A DNA stretch of 64,000 bases from Sphingomonas echinoides ATCC 14820 (GTDB lineage Bacteria > Pseudomonadota > Alphaproteobacteria > Sphingomonadales > Sphingomonadaceae), in NCBI RefSeq assembly GCF_000241465.1, contig NZ_JH584235.1, positions 1,843,842 to 1,907,841 of the forward strand, read 5' to 3'. The translations under genes and the position numbers were made by a program. The notes under the pieces are model-generated. The model saw only the letters and a program-made list of their open reading frames with translations, was not told the origin of the DNA and ran no database searches. Shown in pieces: positions 45,459 to 54,696 of this stretch; position 1 is the first letter of the stretch, and each line of letters begins with the position of its first letter.

Positions 45459-46991
45459 CTACAACCCCAGCCGTCGCTCCAGCCAGCGCGCCGCACCCTC
45501 GGGCGACACTTTGTTGCGGTCGCGATCGACCAGATAATTCGCCTCGCGCATCGCCGCGACCGGAATGCGCCCGACGAGCGGGGTGAGCGCCGCCGCCAGC
45601 CGCGCATCCTTCGCGCGCTTGGGTGCCAGCAGCAGGATCGCATCATAACCCGGAATCGCGCGGCGCGGGTCGGTGAGCACGGTCAAATGCTCCGCCGCGA
45701 TCCGCCCGTCCGACGAAAAGGCCGAGATGACATCGGCCTGACCGCTCTCCAGCGCGCGATACATGAAGGTCGGGCTATAGGCATGCGTCGCGGCAAAGCG
45801 GATCGGATAAGCGCGTTGCACCGCCGCCCATTCGGGCCGCTCCAGAAATTCGAGATCGGAACCAAGCGTCAGCCCCGGCGCCGCGCGCACCAGATCGTCG
45901 AGCGAGACGATCCCCTTCGCCCGCGCCGCATCGCCTCGCATCGCAAAGGCATAGGCGTTCTCGAACCCCAAGGCACCGAGCAGCCGCACCCCTGAGGTCC
46001 GCGCACTCCAGTTGCCGATCGCCGCTACCATCGCGGGCCGCGCGGGCGTATCCCTGCGTCGCATCGCATTGGTCCACAGCGTCCCTGCATAATCGACATA
46101 GACGTCGATCGCGCCCGAGCTGAGCGCGCCATAGATCACCGCCGAGCCCAGCCCCTCGCGATATTCGACGCGGTAGCCCGCGCGTTCCAGCCGATGCCCG
46201 ATCACGCGCGCGAGAATATATTGCTCGGAGAAATTCTTGCTGCCGATCACGATCGTCGGCGCACGCGGCACCGCCAGCGGCGCGAGCGCGGCCAGCACGG
46301 CGAGCAGCAGCACCGCGCCCGCGCCGTAAACCCGCCCCCGCCTGCGCGTCGCAATGCCGCGCTCGATCAGCCCAAGTAGCGCATCCACCGCCAGCGCCAG
46401 CCCCGCCGCGCTGACGCACCCCGCCAGCACCAGCGCCCAATTCTGAGTCTGCAACCCGGCGAAGATCAAATCGCCAAGGCTCGGCTGGCCAACCGTGGTC
46501 GACAGCGTCGCCGCACCGATCGTCCACACCGCCGCCGTGCGCACCCCCGCCATCAGCACAGGTGCCACCAACGGGGCCTCGACCAAGCGCAGCTTCTGCC
46601 ATGCCGTCATGCCCATGCCGTCCGCCGCCTCGATCACCGCAGGGTCGATCCCGGCCATCCCGGTCACGCCGTTGCGCAGGATCGGCAGCAACGCATAGAG
46701 CGTCAACGCCAGCAGCGACGGCAAGAAACCGAGCGCGGGAATCCCGCCCCCGGCCAGCCCCGACACGAACAGCAACAGCGGATAAAAGAGCGCGAGCAGC
46801 GCCAGGCTCGGAATCGTCTGCACCAGACTGGCAAAGCCCAGCGCCACGCGCGCCACGCCCGGTCGCCGCGCCGACCAGATCGCCAGCGGCAGACTGATCG
46901 TCAACCCCAGCGCCAGCGCCGCCGCGGCGAGCAACAGATGCGCCGCCAGCAGTGGCGGCACGCGCGTCATCGCGTCGAGAAACGGGCTCAT
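45459..46991 (-). CDS. osmoprotectant ABC importer: permease fused to substrate-binding domain
   Basis: Fusion protein of 510 residues. Residues 1-215 form an OpuBB/ProW-like permease with about five helices and the coupling-loop region GMGMTAWQKLRLVEAPL. A linker helix (about 222-243) leads to a glycine-betaine-type binding domain (about 248-510) beginning TIVIGSKNFSEQYILARVIG and containing YVDYAGTLW. The binding domain is thus tethered to the outer face of the membrane. Likely substrates are betaine, choline or carnitine. Its ATG overlaps the ATPase stop. Confidence 0.92.
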   Translation of the reverse strand: MSPFLDAMTRVPPLLAAHLLLAAAALALGLTISLPLAIWSARRPGVARVALGFASLVQTIPSLALLALFYPLLLFVSGLAGGGIPALGFLPSLLALTLYALLPILRNGVTGMAGIDPAVIEAADGMGMTAWQKLRLVEAPLVAPVLMAGVRTAAVWTIGAATLSTTVGQPSLGDLIFAGLQTQNWALVLAGCVSAAGLALAVDALLGLIERGIATRRRGRVYGAGAVLLLAVLAALAPLAVPRAPTIVIGSKNFSEQYILARVIGHRLERAGYRVEYREGLGSAVIYGALSSGAIDVYVDYAGTLWTNAMRRRDTPARPAMVAAIGNWSARTSGVRLLGALGFENAYAFAMRGDAARAKGIVSLDDLVRAAPGLTLGSDLEFLERPEWAAVQRAYPIRFAATHAYSPTFMYRALESGQADVISAFSSDGRIAAEHLTVLTDPRRAIPGYDAILLLAPKRAKDARLAAALTPLVGRIPVAAMREANYLVDRDRNKVSPEGAARWLERRLGL

Positions 46992-47770
46992 GCCCCCTCC
47001 TCCAGTGCGCGTAACCGGCGGGCCTGTTCGCTCGGTACCGCCACCAGCGCATCCGCCACCGCGCCGCCCTGCCCAGCGAGCAAGGCTTGCGGCGTGGCGT
47101 CCGCCACGATCCGTCCCGCGTCCATCACCAGCACGCGGTCGGCCAGGATCAGCCCCTCGGCCATGTCATGCGTCACCATGATCGTGGTCAGGCCCAGCCG
47201 GTCATGGAGCGCGCGCACCGCATTGCCAAGCTGATCGCGCGTCACCGGGTCGAGCGCACCGAACGGTTCATCGAGCAACAACAGCCCCGGCGCGGTGGCG
47301 AGCGCGCGCGCCACGCCGACGCGCTGGCGTTGCCCGCCCGACAGCGCATCGGGCATGCGCGCGGCGAAAGCCTGCGGCAAATCGACCAGATCGAGCAACG
47401 CCGCGACACGCGCCGCCGTGTCACGCTCCCCCGCCAGCCGCAGCCCGATCGCGACATTCTCGCCGACCGTCATATGCGGGAACAGCCCGATATTCTGAAA
47501 GACATAGCCGATCCGCCGCCGCAGCGCATATGCGGGTCCATCGGCAACGTCCGCACCGTCGATCCGCACGACGCCCGCACTCGGCACGATCAAACGGTTG
47601 ATCATCTTCAGCAGCGTCGATTTGCCCGAGCCCGAACTGCCGACCAAAGCGACGAAAGCGCCGCCCGCAATCTCCAGCGAGACATCGTCCACTGCGACCG
47701 CGCCGCCGGAGTAGCGCTTGGTCACCGCGGCGAATGCCACGCTTGGGCCTGTACTGTGCGAATCCGCCAT
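46988..47770 (-). CDS. osmoprotectant ABC importer ATP-binding protein
   Basis: ABC ATPase of 260 residues, OpuCA/ProV-like: Walker A GSSGSGKST, Q-loop YVFQNIGLFPHMTVGEN, signature LSGGQRQRV, Walker B LLLLDEPFGALD and H-loop MVTHDMAEG. No C-terminal CBS domains, so osmotic gating by CBS is absent. Start ATG 47770; a GTG at 47782 is in frame. Divergent from the SDR gene. Confidence 0.92.
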   Translation of the reverse strand: MADSHSTGPSVAFAAVTKRYSGGAVAVDDVSLEIAGGAFVALVGSSGSGKSTLLKMINRLIVPSAGVVRIDGADVADGPAYALRRRIGYVFQNIGLFPHMTVGENVAIGLRLAGERDTAARVAALLDLVDLPQAFAARMPDALSGGQRQRVGVARALATAPGLLLLDEPFGALDPVTRDQLGNAVRALHDRLGLTTIMVTHDMAEGLILADRVLVMDAGRIVADATPQALLAGQGGAVADALVAVPSEQARRLRALEEGA

Positions 47771-47821
47771 CGACGCGGACACTGGGGGAGGATACCGTTT
47801 GCGTCAAAGGGGAGAGGCACT

Positions 47822-48622
47822 ATGGCCCAACAAAAGGCAATCTTCATCACGGGCGGCGGCTCGGGCATCGGGCAGGCAACGGCGCGGCTGTTTGCCGAGC
47901 GCGGCTGGCGCGTTGGCTTGGCCGATGTCAACACGACGGGCTTGCGCGAGACCGCAGCGATGCTGCCGGCCGGCATGGTCGAGACCTATCCGATGGACGT
48001 GCGCGACCGCGCCGCCTGGGTCGCCAGCCTCGATGCCTTTACCGCGACCACCGGCGGCCGACTCGACGTGCTGTTCAACAATGCCGGGATTGGCACCGGC
48101 GGGCCAATTATCGACATGACGTTCGACGACCTCGACCGCGTCGTGGCGATCAATCTGGTCGGTGTGCTCAATGGGGCCAAGATCGGCTATGCCTATCTCG
48201 CGCGCACGCCGGGATCGTGCCTGCTCAACACCGCCTCCGCCTCGGCCATCTATGGCTCGTCCGGGCTGTCGGTTTATTCCGCGACCAAATTCGGCGTGCG
48301 CGCGCTGACCGAAGCACTGGACGGGGAATGGTATAGCGCAGGCGTCAAGGTGCGCGATCTGGTGCCGAGCTTCATCGATACGCCGCTGCTCGCGGTCCCG
48401 GCGGGCACTTCCAATTATTCGATCAAGCAAGTCGTCACCAATGCCGGGCTCGAACTGACCGGGGTCGATGCTGTGGCGCAGGCCGCATGGGACGCCGTGC
48501 ATGGCGACAAGGTCCACACCTATGTCGGCAAGACCGCCGACCGTATGGCCTTTGCCGCCCGCTGGCTGCCCGGCCGCCTGCGCAAGATGATGCGCCGCGG
48601 GATCGCGACGTCAGCCGACTAA
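47822..48622 (+). CDS. short-chain dehydrogenase/reductase
   Basis: Classical SDR of 266 residues with cofactor motif [16 protein letters not shown], catalytic Ser in [10 protein letters not shown] and YSATK (Tyr, Lys). The Asp after the second strand (LADVN) favours NAD over NADP. A strong GGGGAGAGG Shine-Dalgarno precedes ATG 47822; the 245-codon upstream extension is antisense to the ABC ATPase and is rejected. Substrate unknown. It overlaps convergent phhB by 12 bases. Confidence 0.93.
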   Translation: MAQQKAIFITGGGSGIGQATARLFAERGWRVGLADVNTTGLRETAAMLPAGMVETYPMDVRDRAAWVASLDAFTATTGGRLDVLFNNAGIGTGGPIIDMTFDDLDRVVAINLVGVLNGAKIGYAYLARTPGSCLLNTASASAIYGSSGLSVYSATKFGVRALTEALDGEWYSAGVKVRDLVPSFIDTPLLAVPAGTSNYSIKQVVTNAGLELTGVDAVAQAAWDAVHGDKVHTYVGKTADRMAFAARWLPGRLRKMMRRGIATSAD

Positions 48623-48904
48623 AAGGTCGATCGCTTCCGCCAGCGCCACGTCCTTATGCGACAGCCCGCCTGCATCATGCGTGGTCAGCAGCACATCGAC
48701 GCGGTTCCACACATTGGACCATTCGGGGTGATGATCGGCCTTTTCCGCGAGCAAGGCGACGCGCGTCATGAAGGCGAACGCCTCGCTGAAATCGGCGAAG
48801 GTGAAGGTGCGGGTGATCGCATCGCGCGCTTCGTCGAAATCCCATTCGTCGAGCGCGTCGAGCGCCTCGGTCCGTTCGTCTTCGCTCAGTGGTTCAACGC
48901 GCAC
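48611..48904 (-). CDS. phhB: pterin-4a-carbinolamine dehydratase
   Basis: Small enzyme of 97 residues that regenerates tetrahydrobiopterin-type cofactors after aromatic hydroxylation. Diagnostic residues are in [22 protein letters not shown] and [10 protein letters not shown]. The start is GTG 48904 with a strong AGGAGAG Shine-Dalgarno 7 bases upstream; the open frame continues past it but that sequence is antisense to ccmA. Convergent overlap with the SDR gene. Confidence 0.93.
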   Translation of the reverse strand: MRVEPLSEDERTEALDALDEWDFDEARDAITRTFTFADFSEAFAFMTRVALLAEKADHHPEWSNVWNRVDVLLTTHDAGGLSHKDVALAEAIDLLVG

Positions 48905-48955
48905 CGCTTGCTCTCCTGCTGGCGCACCGTGCGCCTTCGCCGTAAGGCATAGAGG

Positions 48956-49606
48956 ATGGTGCAGGCCGATCAACCTTCGGGCCCGACTTTTGGCCCCGCC
49001 GCCGCTGCCGTCGCCCCCGGCACGGGCGACGCGCTCGCCTTTCGCGATGTCACCTGCGTGCGCGGCGGGCGCGTGCTGTTCGAACGCCTGTCCTTTGCGG
49101 TGCCACCGGGCGGCGCGGCGTTGGTCACCGGCCCCAACGGCATTGGCAAATCGAGCCTGATCCGCGTTGCCGCTGGGCTGTTGCGGCCCGCCAGCGGCGC
49201 GATTGCGGGAACGGCACCACGAACGCTGATGGCCGAAGCCGCCGCGCTCGATGCCGCGCGCCCCTTGCGCGATGCGCTCGGCTTTTGGGCGGCGCTGGAT
49301 GCCGACCCAGCCGATCCGCACGGGCGCGTCGCCCAGGCGCTTCATGCGGTCGGCCTGTCCCACATCGCCGAAGTGCCGGTGCGCCTGCTCTCGACCGGCC
49401 AGCGCCGCCGTGCAGCACTGGCCCGCGTCGTGGCAAGCGGTGCGATGGTGTGGCTGCTCGACGAACCCGCCAATGGCCTCGACGTGGCGAGCGTCACGGT
49501 GCTCGAACACTTGATCGCGGCGTACCGCAGGCGCGGCGGCGCGGTGCTGGTCGCGACGCATTTGCCGATCGCCTTGCCCGATGCGCAGACGATCTCGCTG
49601 CTATGA
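48956..49606 (+). CDS. ccmA: heme exporter ATP-binding protein CcmA
   Basis: ATPase of the CcmABCD complex in cytochrome c maturation, 216 residues. Walker [10 protein letters not shown], signature LSTGQRRR and Walker [13 protein letters not shown] are characteristic of CcmA. About 26 extra N-terminal residues (Pro/Ala/Gly-rich) precede the conserved start [16 protein letters not shown] codons closer to that point exist, so the start is uncertain. It overlaps ccmB by 4 bases. Confidence 0.92.
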   Translation: MVQADQPSGPTFGPAAAAVAPGTGDALAFRDVTCVRGGRVLFERLSFAVPPGGAALVTGPNGIGKSSLIRVAAGLLRPASGAIAGTAPRTLMAEAAALDAARPLRDALGFWAALDADPADPHGRVAQALHAVGLSHIAEVPVRLLSTGQRRRAALARVVASGAMVWLLDEPANGLDVASVTVLEHLIAAYRRRGGAVLVATHLPIALPDAQTISLL

Positions 49607-50247
49607 CCGGGCTTGGCGCGCTCATCACCCGCGACGTGCGCATCGCCTGGGCCAGCGGCGGGGTGGTCAATGCGCTCGCTTTCTTTCTGCTCGTCACCAT
49701 CCTGTTTCCCTTTGCGGTCGGGCCCGACACGGCGTTGCTGGCGCGGATCGGCGGCGGGGCGATCTGGGCGGCGGCGCTGCTGGCGGCGTTGATGCCGGTC
49801 GAGCGGCTGGTCGGCCCCGATGCCGAGAGCGGCGTGCTCGATCAGTTGAGCGTGCGCGGTTTTTCGATGCCGGTGGTCGCGGCGGCGAAGATCGTCGCGC
49901 ATTGGATCAGCTTCGGGCCACCGTTGCTGCTGGCGACGGTGATCGCGGCGGGATTGCTGGGTTTGTCGACGCAAACGCTGGGCATGGTCGAGCTTGGGCT
50001 GCTGATTGGCACGCCGGGGCTGGCGGCGCTGGCGGTGGCGACCGCCGCGCTGGTGACCGGGCTGCGCGGCGCAGGCTCGGTCGCGGGGCTGGTGATGCTG
50101 CCACTTGCCGTGCCGCTGCTGATTTTCGGCGCGGGCTCGATCGATGGCGGCGTCGGCGCGCTCAAACTGCTCGGCGCGGTCAGCCTGATGCTAGTGGCGG
50201 GCGCGCCGTTCGTCGCGGGCGCGGCGATGCGCGGCACGTTGGACTAA
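49603..50247 (+). CDS. ccmB: heme exporter permease CcmB
   Basis: Membrane partner of CcmA, 214 residues with six predicted helices, beginning [20 protein letters not shown] and containing LVTILFPFAVGP and ALMPVERLVGPDAESGVLDQL. ATG 49603 overlaps the ccmA stop. ccmC, which usually follows, is not next in this genome. Confidence 0.92.
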   Translation: MTGLGALITRDVRIAWASGGVVNALAFFLLVTILFPFAVGPDTALLARIGGGAIWAAALLAALMPVERLVGPDAESGVLDQLSVRGFSMPVVAAAKIVAHWISFGPPLLLATVIAAGLLGLSTQTLGMVELGLLIGTPGLAALAVATAALVTGLRGAGSVAGLVMLPLAVPLLIFGAGSIDGGVGALKLLGAVSLMLVAGAPFVAGAAMRGTLD

Positions 50248-50368
50248 GCACTCCAGCCCGACCGGTGCCGTCGATTAAGCCCGGCGGCCAAAAAAATTCT
50301 GAAAAAACTGTCATGTGGGGCGGGGGCGGGAAACATTTGCGACAAACCATCGTTACACAATCCCAACG

Positions 50369-51472
50369 ATGTTAAGCCCGCGTCCCCCCGCCTCCCATAT
50401 CCTGGCCTATGCCCAGACGCTGGACGGCGGCGGCGTGGAAAAGGCGCTGCTGCGGCTGGTGCGCGGCTGGAGCGATCTCGGGCGCCGCGTCACCTTGGTT
50501 CTTGGCGACAGCACCGGCCCGCTCGCCCGCGATGTGCCGGCCGCCATCGAAACGCGTATTCTGGGTCGTCCTTCGATGATCGGCATGGGCAGCCTCGCCA
50601 GCGTGACCGAAGAGATCGCGCCGGACGTGCTGTTTTGCCCAGGCAACCACTATTCCGCGCTCGCCGCCTGGACCAAGATGCGGCTCGGGCGGCGCTGTCC
50701 GCCGATCGTGGCGAAGATCTCCAACGCACTGGTACGGCGCGATCATGGCGCGGCCTTTGCCGCCGCCTATCGCACCTGGCTGCGCTGGCATCCGCATTTT
50801 GTCGACGAACTGGTCGCGATGAGCCCGGCGATGGCCGACGAGGCGCGGATCGAAATGGGCGCGCGGCCGGAAATGCTGCACGTCATCCCCAATCCACCGC
50901 TCCGCCCAGTGCTTGGGGCGAGCGTTCCGGCGCTCCCGAATGGGCGCTTGCTTCTCGGCGTTGGGCGGCTCGCGCCGCAAAAGCGCTGGGATCGGCTGAT
51001 CGACGCTTTCGGCCAGATGGCGCAGCGCGATTTGAGCCTGGTGATCATCGGCGAAGGCAATGAGCGGGCTGCGCTCGAAGCGCACATCGCGCGCCTCGGC
51101 CTGCACGGTCGCGTGCTGCTGCCGGGGCACGTCGCCGACCCGACGCCAATCCTGGCGCGCGCGGCGGCGCTGGCGCTGGTGTCCGATTTCGAGGGGGTGC
51201 CGGGCGTGTTGCGCGAGGCGCTCGCGGTGGGCACGCCCGTGGTGACAACCGATTCAAGCGTCGCCGTGCGGGAAATCGTGACCCATCCGTCGCTCGGCAG
51301 CATTGTCCCGCCGGGCGATGCGGCGGCCTTGGTGGCGGCCCTCGACCATTGGCTGGTTCCCGGACGGGCGCGCCCGACGCCGGTCCCCCAACCCGGCGAA
51401 AATGCCGCCGCCGCTTACCTCGATCTGTTCGATCGCGTCGTGCTCGACCGCCGGGTCAAGCTTGCGGCTTGA
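50369..51472 (+). CDS. glycosyltransferase family 4 (group 1)
   Basis: GT-B fold glycosyltransferase of about 367 residues. The N-terminus has HILAYAQTLDGGGVEKALLRL. The donor-binding domain includes LLGVGRLAPQKRWDRLIDAF and the E-x7-E motif within DFEGVPGVLREALAVGTPVV. Start ATG 50369 lacks a clear Shine-Dalgarno; GTG 50315 is in frame. An AT-rich stretch at 50290-50310 may hold its promoter. The stand-alone position suggests a role in lipopolysaccharide or exopolysaccharide. It overlaps convergent maiA by 17 bases. Confidence 0.9.
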   Translation: MLSPRPPASHILAYAQTLDGGGVEKALLRLVRGWSDLGRRVTLVLGDSTGPLARDVPAAIETRILGRPSMIGMGSLASVTEEIAPDVLFCPGNHYSALAAWTKMRLGRRCPPIVAKISNALVRRDHGAAFAAAYRTWLRWHPHFVDELVAMSPAMADEARIEMGARPEMLHVIPNPPLRPVLGASVPALPNGRLLLGVGRLAPQKRWDRLIDAFGQMAQRDLSLVIIGEGNERAALEAHIARLGLHGRVLLPGHVADPTPILARAAALALVSDFEGVPGVLREALAVGTPVVTTDSSVAVREIVTHPSLGSIVPPGDAAALVAALDHWLVPGRARPTPVPQPGENAAAAYLDLFDRVVLDRRVKLAA

Positions 51473-52094
51473 CCCGATCGGGGTGCGCCGCCGCGATTTC
51501 GGCCACATTTGCGGCTGCTTTATCAGCGGCCAGCAGGCGTGGGAACGCATCGAGCGGCACCGAGAAACGCCGGGCATTGTAAAGCTGCGGCACTAGACAG
51601 ACGTCGGCGAGATTCGGTGTATCGCCGCCCAGAAAGGGCCCCGACGCGGACGCGGTCATCGCCTCCAGCGCGGTGAGGCCTTCGACCATCCAATGTACAT
51701 ACCACGCCTCGCGCGCGGCCTGATCCGCGCCGAACTGGCTGGTCAGCCGGTTGAGCACGCGCAGATTGTCGATCGGATGAAGATCGGCGGCGATCACCAG
51801 CGCCTGCGCCAGCACCGCCGCGCGCGCGGCCGGGCCTGACGGCACCATTGGCGGCTCTTTGTGCATCGCGTCGAGATAATCGATGATCGCGAGGCTCTGC
51901 GTCAGCACTGCGGTGCCAATGTCGAGCGCGGGCAGCAGCCCTTGCGGATTGCGCGCGAGAAACGCCGCTGATCGCTGTTCGCCCTGCGTCAAATCGATCG
52001 CGACGCGCTCATACGCGACGTGCTTGAGATTGAGTGCGATCCGCACGCGATAGGCGGCTGAGGACCGCCAATAATCGTAAAGGACCGGCGTCAC
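51456..52094 (-). CDS. maiA: maleylacetoacetate isomerase
   Basis: Zeta-class glutathione transferase of 212 residues in tyrosine/homogentisate breakdown. It starts VTPVLYDYWRSSAAYRVRIAL, with the active-site SSAAYRVR motif, and has NPQGLLPALDIG, QSLAIIDYLDA and DLHPIDNLRVL. GTG 52094 overlaps the stop of the AI-2E-type gene (GTGA). Other catabolic genes of the pathway are not adjacent. Confidence 0.92.
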   Translation of the reverse strand: MTPVLYDYWRSSAAYRVRIALNLKHVAYERVAIDLTQGEQRSAAFLARNPQGLLPALDIGTAVLTQSLAIIDYLDAMHKEPPMVPSGPAARAAVLAQALVIAADLHPIDNLRVLNRLTSQFGADQAAREAWYVHWMVEGLTALEAMTASASGPFLGGDTPNLADVCLVPQLYNARRFSVPLDAFPRLLAADKAAANVAEIAAAHPDRVKPQA

Positions 52095-53164
52095 GCCGCG
52101 TCCGCGCTTTCGTCTTGCGCCTCGGCTTCCGAGCTGCGCTCCAGCGCCACCTTGATCATCGCGGTCAATGGATCGGCCAGCGTCAGCCCCAGCACGCCAA
52201 ACAGCGTTCCCGCCAGAATCTGCATCGACAGTGTCAGCGCGGGCGGCAAATCCACCGTGCGCCGCGCCACCATCGGGATGACGACATAGCCATCGAGCGT
52301 CTGGATGAAGACATAGATGGCGATCGCCCAGAAGCCGGTGTGCATCCCCGCGCTGAACCCGACCGCGACCATCAGTACGCCGCTGGTGATCGCCCCGATA
52401 TTGGGGACGAACGCCAGAATGCCAGTGATGATGCCCAGCACCAGCGCCATCGGCACGCCCGCCAGCGCCAGCGCGATGCCCGTCATCACGCCTTCCAGCG
52501 CCATGCCGAACAACCGCCCGGCGAGCAGCCGCCGCATCGTCGTCGCCATCTGCTCGATTGTGCCGGCAAAGCGCGCGCGCTGGTCGCGCGGGACCAGCCA
52601 TTGCAGCCCGCTTTCATACAGACGCGGTTCCATCGCGATGAACAGGCCGATCACCAGCACCATGACGAGGCTGGCCAGCGCGCCAAAAGCGATACCGAGA
52701 TAAGAGGTGAGCTTGCCGAACGAGCCCAGCGCCTGCTGCGCGATGCCGTTGAGATCAGCCTTGCCGGGCATGATGCCGATGCGCGACGCCCAATCCATCA
52801 GCTTGGTCGCCTGCGTCATCAAGGTGCTGCGCAATTGCTGAACCTGTTCGGTGATGCCTGCACCCGTCAGGTACATCACGCCCACAATGAACGCGACGGT
52901 CAGCACCACCACGATCAGCAACCGCCACGGCCGCCCGATTGGCAGCACACGGCGCAGCAACCGCACGCCGCCGTCGAGCATCGAGGCGAAGACGAGCCCG
53001 CCGAAGATGATCAGCAGCGGCTGTACCAGCAGCACCACCAGCGCGATCGCGCCCGCAAGGCCGAGCCAGATCGTCGCGCGCTTCAGCTCCTGCCGCACGA
53101 ACGGATCGCGCAGTTCGTTGGGGGCCGGTTCGCTGACCAGCTCAGGCTTCGCGCCCTGGCTCAT
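52091..53164 (-). CDS. AI-2E family transporter
   Basis: Membrane protein of 357 residues with seven or eight helices in the AI-2E/PerM family (TqsA-like). Typical segments are IGLFIAMEPRLYESGLQWLV, ALAGVPMALVLGIITGILAFVPNIGAITSG and the C-terminal DGYVVIPMVARRTVDLPP. Proposed activities in the family range from autoinducer export to Na+/H+ exchange. It overlaps lepB by 4 bases and maiA by 4. Confidence 0.9.
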   Translation of the reverse strand: MSQGAKPELVSEPAPNELRDPFVRQELKRATIWLGLAGAIALVVLLVQPLLIIFGGLVFASMLDGGVRLLRRVLPIGRPWRLLIVVVLTVAFIVGVMYLTGAGITEQVQQLRSTLMTQATKLMDWASRIGIMPGKADLNGIAQQALGSFGKLTSYLGIAFGALASLVMVLVIGLFIAMEPRLYESGLQWLVPRDQRARFAGTIEQMATTMRRLLAGRLFGMALEGVMTGIALALAGVPMALVLGIITGILAFVPNIGAITSGVLMVAVGFSAGMHTGFWAIAIYVFIQTLDGYVVIPMVARRTVDLPPALTLSMQILAGTLFGVLGLTLADPLTAMIKVALERSSEAEAQDESADAA

Positions 53165-54075
53165 TTATCACGCTCGGCATGAAGCGAGGTGCCGGCGCGC
53201 CCGCCCCGGAAGGATTGTCCCCAGGTCAGCGGATTCCAGCTCCCCAGCCCGGTCTTGGAGAAGGTGATGAACTCGGCGCGACCGCCGAGATATTCCCACG
53301 GCACCGGCCCACCCAGGCCCTGCTCGGCCAGGCTGAAGCGGCTGTCGGCACTGCGATCGCGATTGTCGCCCATCAGGAAGACATGCCCCGGCGGGATCAG
53401 CGTTTCGGGATAATTGTCGCCGGGCGACGGCCCCAGATCGACCGTCTCATAATGCCGCCCGTTCGGCAGCGTTTCGGTGTAAAGCGGCAGGCGGCAATAA
53501 TTCTTGCCGTCCGCCCCGGTGTGAAGCGCGCCGGGATATTGCAGCGGATCGCAGGTCACGCCGGGTTCCGACACCAGTGGCGCGCCACCATAATTGGGAA
53601 TGTCGACATAATGCAGCGGCCCGCGCTTCAACGGCACGCCGTTGAGGATGACGATGCCGTCGCGCACCGCGATGCGGTCGCCCGGCAAGGCGATCAGCCG
53701 CTTGATATAATCGGTCTCGGTGCCGGGCGGGGTGACGATCACGACATCGCCGCGCTCGGGCAATTGCCCGAGCAAGCGGCCATGGATGAAGGGCAGCACA
53801 TGGAAGGTCGGCGAGACGAACGACCAGCCATAGGGGAATTTGCTCACCACCAGCTGATCGCCGACCAGCAGCCCCGGCAGCATCGATTCCGACGGAATAT
53901 AAAAGGGCTTGGCGATAAAGGTGTGGAAACCCAGCACCGCCAGGATCAGCCAGAAGATGCCGCGCAGCTCGGACGCCCAATCGGTCTTGGCCGGTTTGGT
54001 GGGAGAAGCCGTGGCGCGCTCGCTTTCGCCGGGCTCCCCGGCTTCGGTCGTGCTCAGCGCCAAGTCGTCCTTCAT
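53161..54075 (-). CDS. lepB: signal peptidase I
   Basis: Membrane-bound leader peptidase, 304 residues. One membrane helix (about 38-56) precedes the catalytic Ser in IPSESMLPG (S64) and catalytic Lys in [12 protein letters not shown] (K125). The box E motif [11 protein letters not shown] and a beta-rich insert with two Cys (TCDPLQ, NYCRLP) follow. An acidic/Thr-rich cytoplasmic N-terminus is present. Cotranscribed with acpS (ATGA overlap). Confidence 0.96.
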   Translation of the reverse strand: MKDDLALSTTEAGEPGESERATASPTKPAKTDWASELRGIFWLILAVLGFHTFIAKPFYIPSESMLPGLLVGDQLVVSKFPYGWSFVSPTFHVLPFIHGRLLGQLPERGDVVIVTPPGTETDYIKRLIALPGDRIAVRDGIVILNGVPLKRGPLHYVDIPNYGGAPLVSEPGVTCDPLQYPGALHTGADGKNYCRLPLYTETLPNGRHYETVDLGPSPGDNYPETLIPPGHVFLMGDNRDRSADSRFSLAEQGLGGPVPWEYLGGRAEFITFSKTGLGSWNPLTWGQSFRGGRAGTSLHAERDK

Positions 54076-54497
54076 GTCTCGTCCTTCGGGCGCTCAGCCA
54101 CCGCGCGCGCTTCAAGGACGACCAGCGCCTGTGCCCAGGGATGGTCGTCGGTCATCGTCAAATGTACCACCGCGACGTGGCCGTCGGGCGTCAACGCGTC
54201 AAGCCTCGCCTTGGCCCCACCGGTCAGCAGCAAGGTCGGCGCGCCCGAGGGGGCGTTGACCACGCCAATGTCCTTCATGAACACGCCGCGCTTGAATCCG
54301 GTACCGACCGCCTTGGAAAAGGCTTCCTTGGCGGCAAAGCGTTTGGCCAGCGTGCCCGCCTTGGTGAACGGGCGTCGCGCCGCCTTGGCGCGCTCCACCT
54401 CGGTGAACACGCGCTGCTCGAAACGGTCGCCGAAGCGGTCGATCGACGCCTGAATGCGCTCGATATTGCACAGGTCGGAGCCGAGCCCGATAATCAT
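54072..54497 (-). CDS. acpS: holo-[acyl-carrier-protein] synthase
   Basis: Phosphopantetheinyl transferase of 141 residues activating ACP. Metal-binding Asp is in [15 protein letters not shown] (D8) and Glu in [11 protein letters not shown]; the VVHLTMTDD strand completes the fold. About 10 residues longer at the C-terminus than E. coli AcpS. It follows pdxJ across a repeat element. Confidence 0.95.
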   Translation of the reverse strand: MIIGLGSDLCNIERIQASIDRFGDRFEQRVFTEVERAKAARRPFTKAGTLAKRFAAKEAFSKAVGTGFKRGVFMKDIGVVNAPSGAPTLLLTGGAKARLDALTPDGHVAVVHLTMTDDHPWAQALVVLEARAVAERPKDET

Positions 54498-54500
54498 ACG

Positions 54501-54695
54501 ATCCCTCTCCCACCGGGAGAGGGAGGGAGCCGCGAAGCGGCGGAAGGGTGAGGGTGACAGGAGTGGTACGTGGCCGCCTTCACCCTTCCCACGCCTGCGG
54601 CGCGGGCCCAGTTTCGGGTGAACAGTGCCCCGCGCTGTTCAGGTCGTGCCGGGGGCACGACCGACCCGAAGCTCCTCTCCCGATGGGAGAGGGAT
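54501..54695. repeat. large palindromic element filling the acpS-pdxJ gap
   Basis: Terminal hairpins ATCCCTCTCCCACCGGGAGA.. (54501-54523) and CCTCTCCCGATGGGAGAGGG.. (54674-54695) face inward. Inside, GGAAGGGTGAGGGTG near 54541-54555 and its inverted match CACCCTTCCC near 54581-54590 form a second stem, followed by small CGTGCC/GGCACG pairing. The element leaves only one base before the pdxJ stop and three after the acpS start. Confidence 0.78.
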
Positions 54696-54696
54696 A

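Noticed and set aside
47087..47821. N-terminal extension of the SDR gene by 245 codons
   Set aside because: The extension is antisense to the ABC ATPase, and a strong Shine-Dalgarno sits before ATG 47822.
52034..53182. 382-codon frame antisense to the AI-2E gene
   Set aside because: It is His/Asp/Gln-rich shadow sequence with no recognisable fold.
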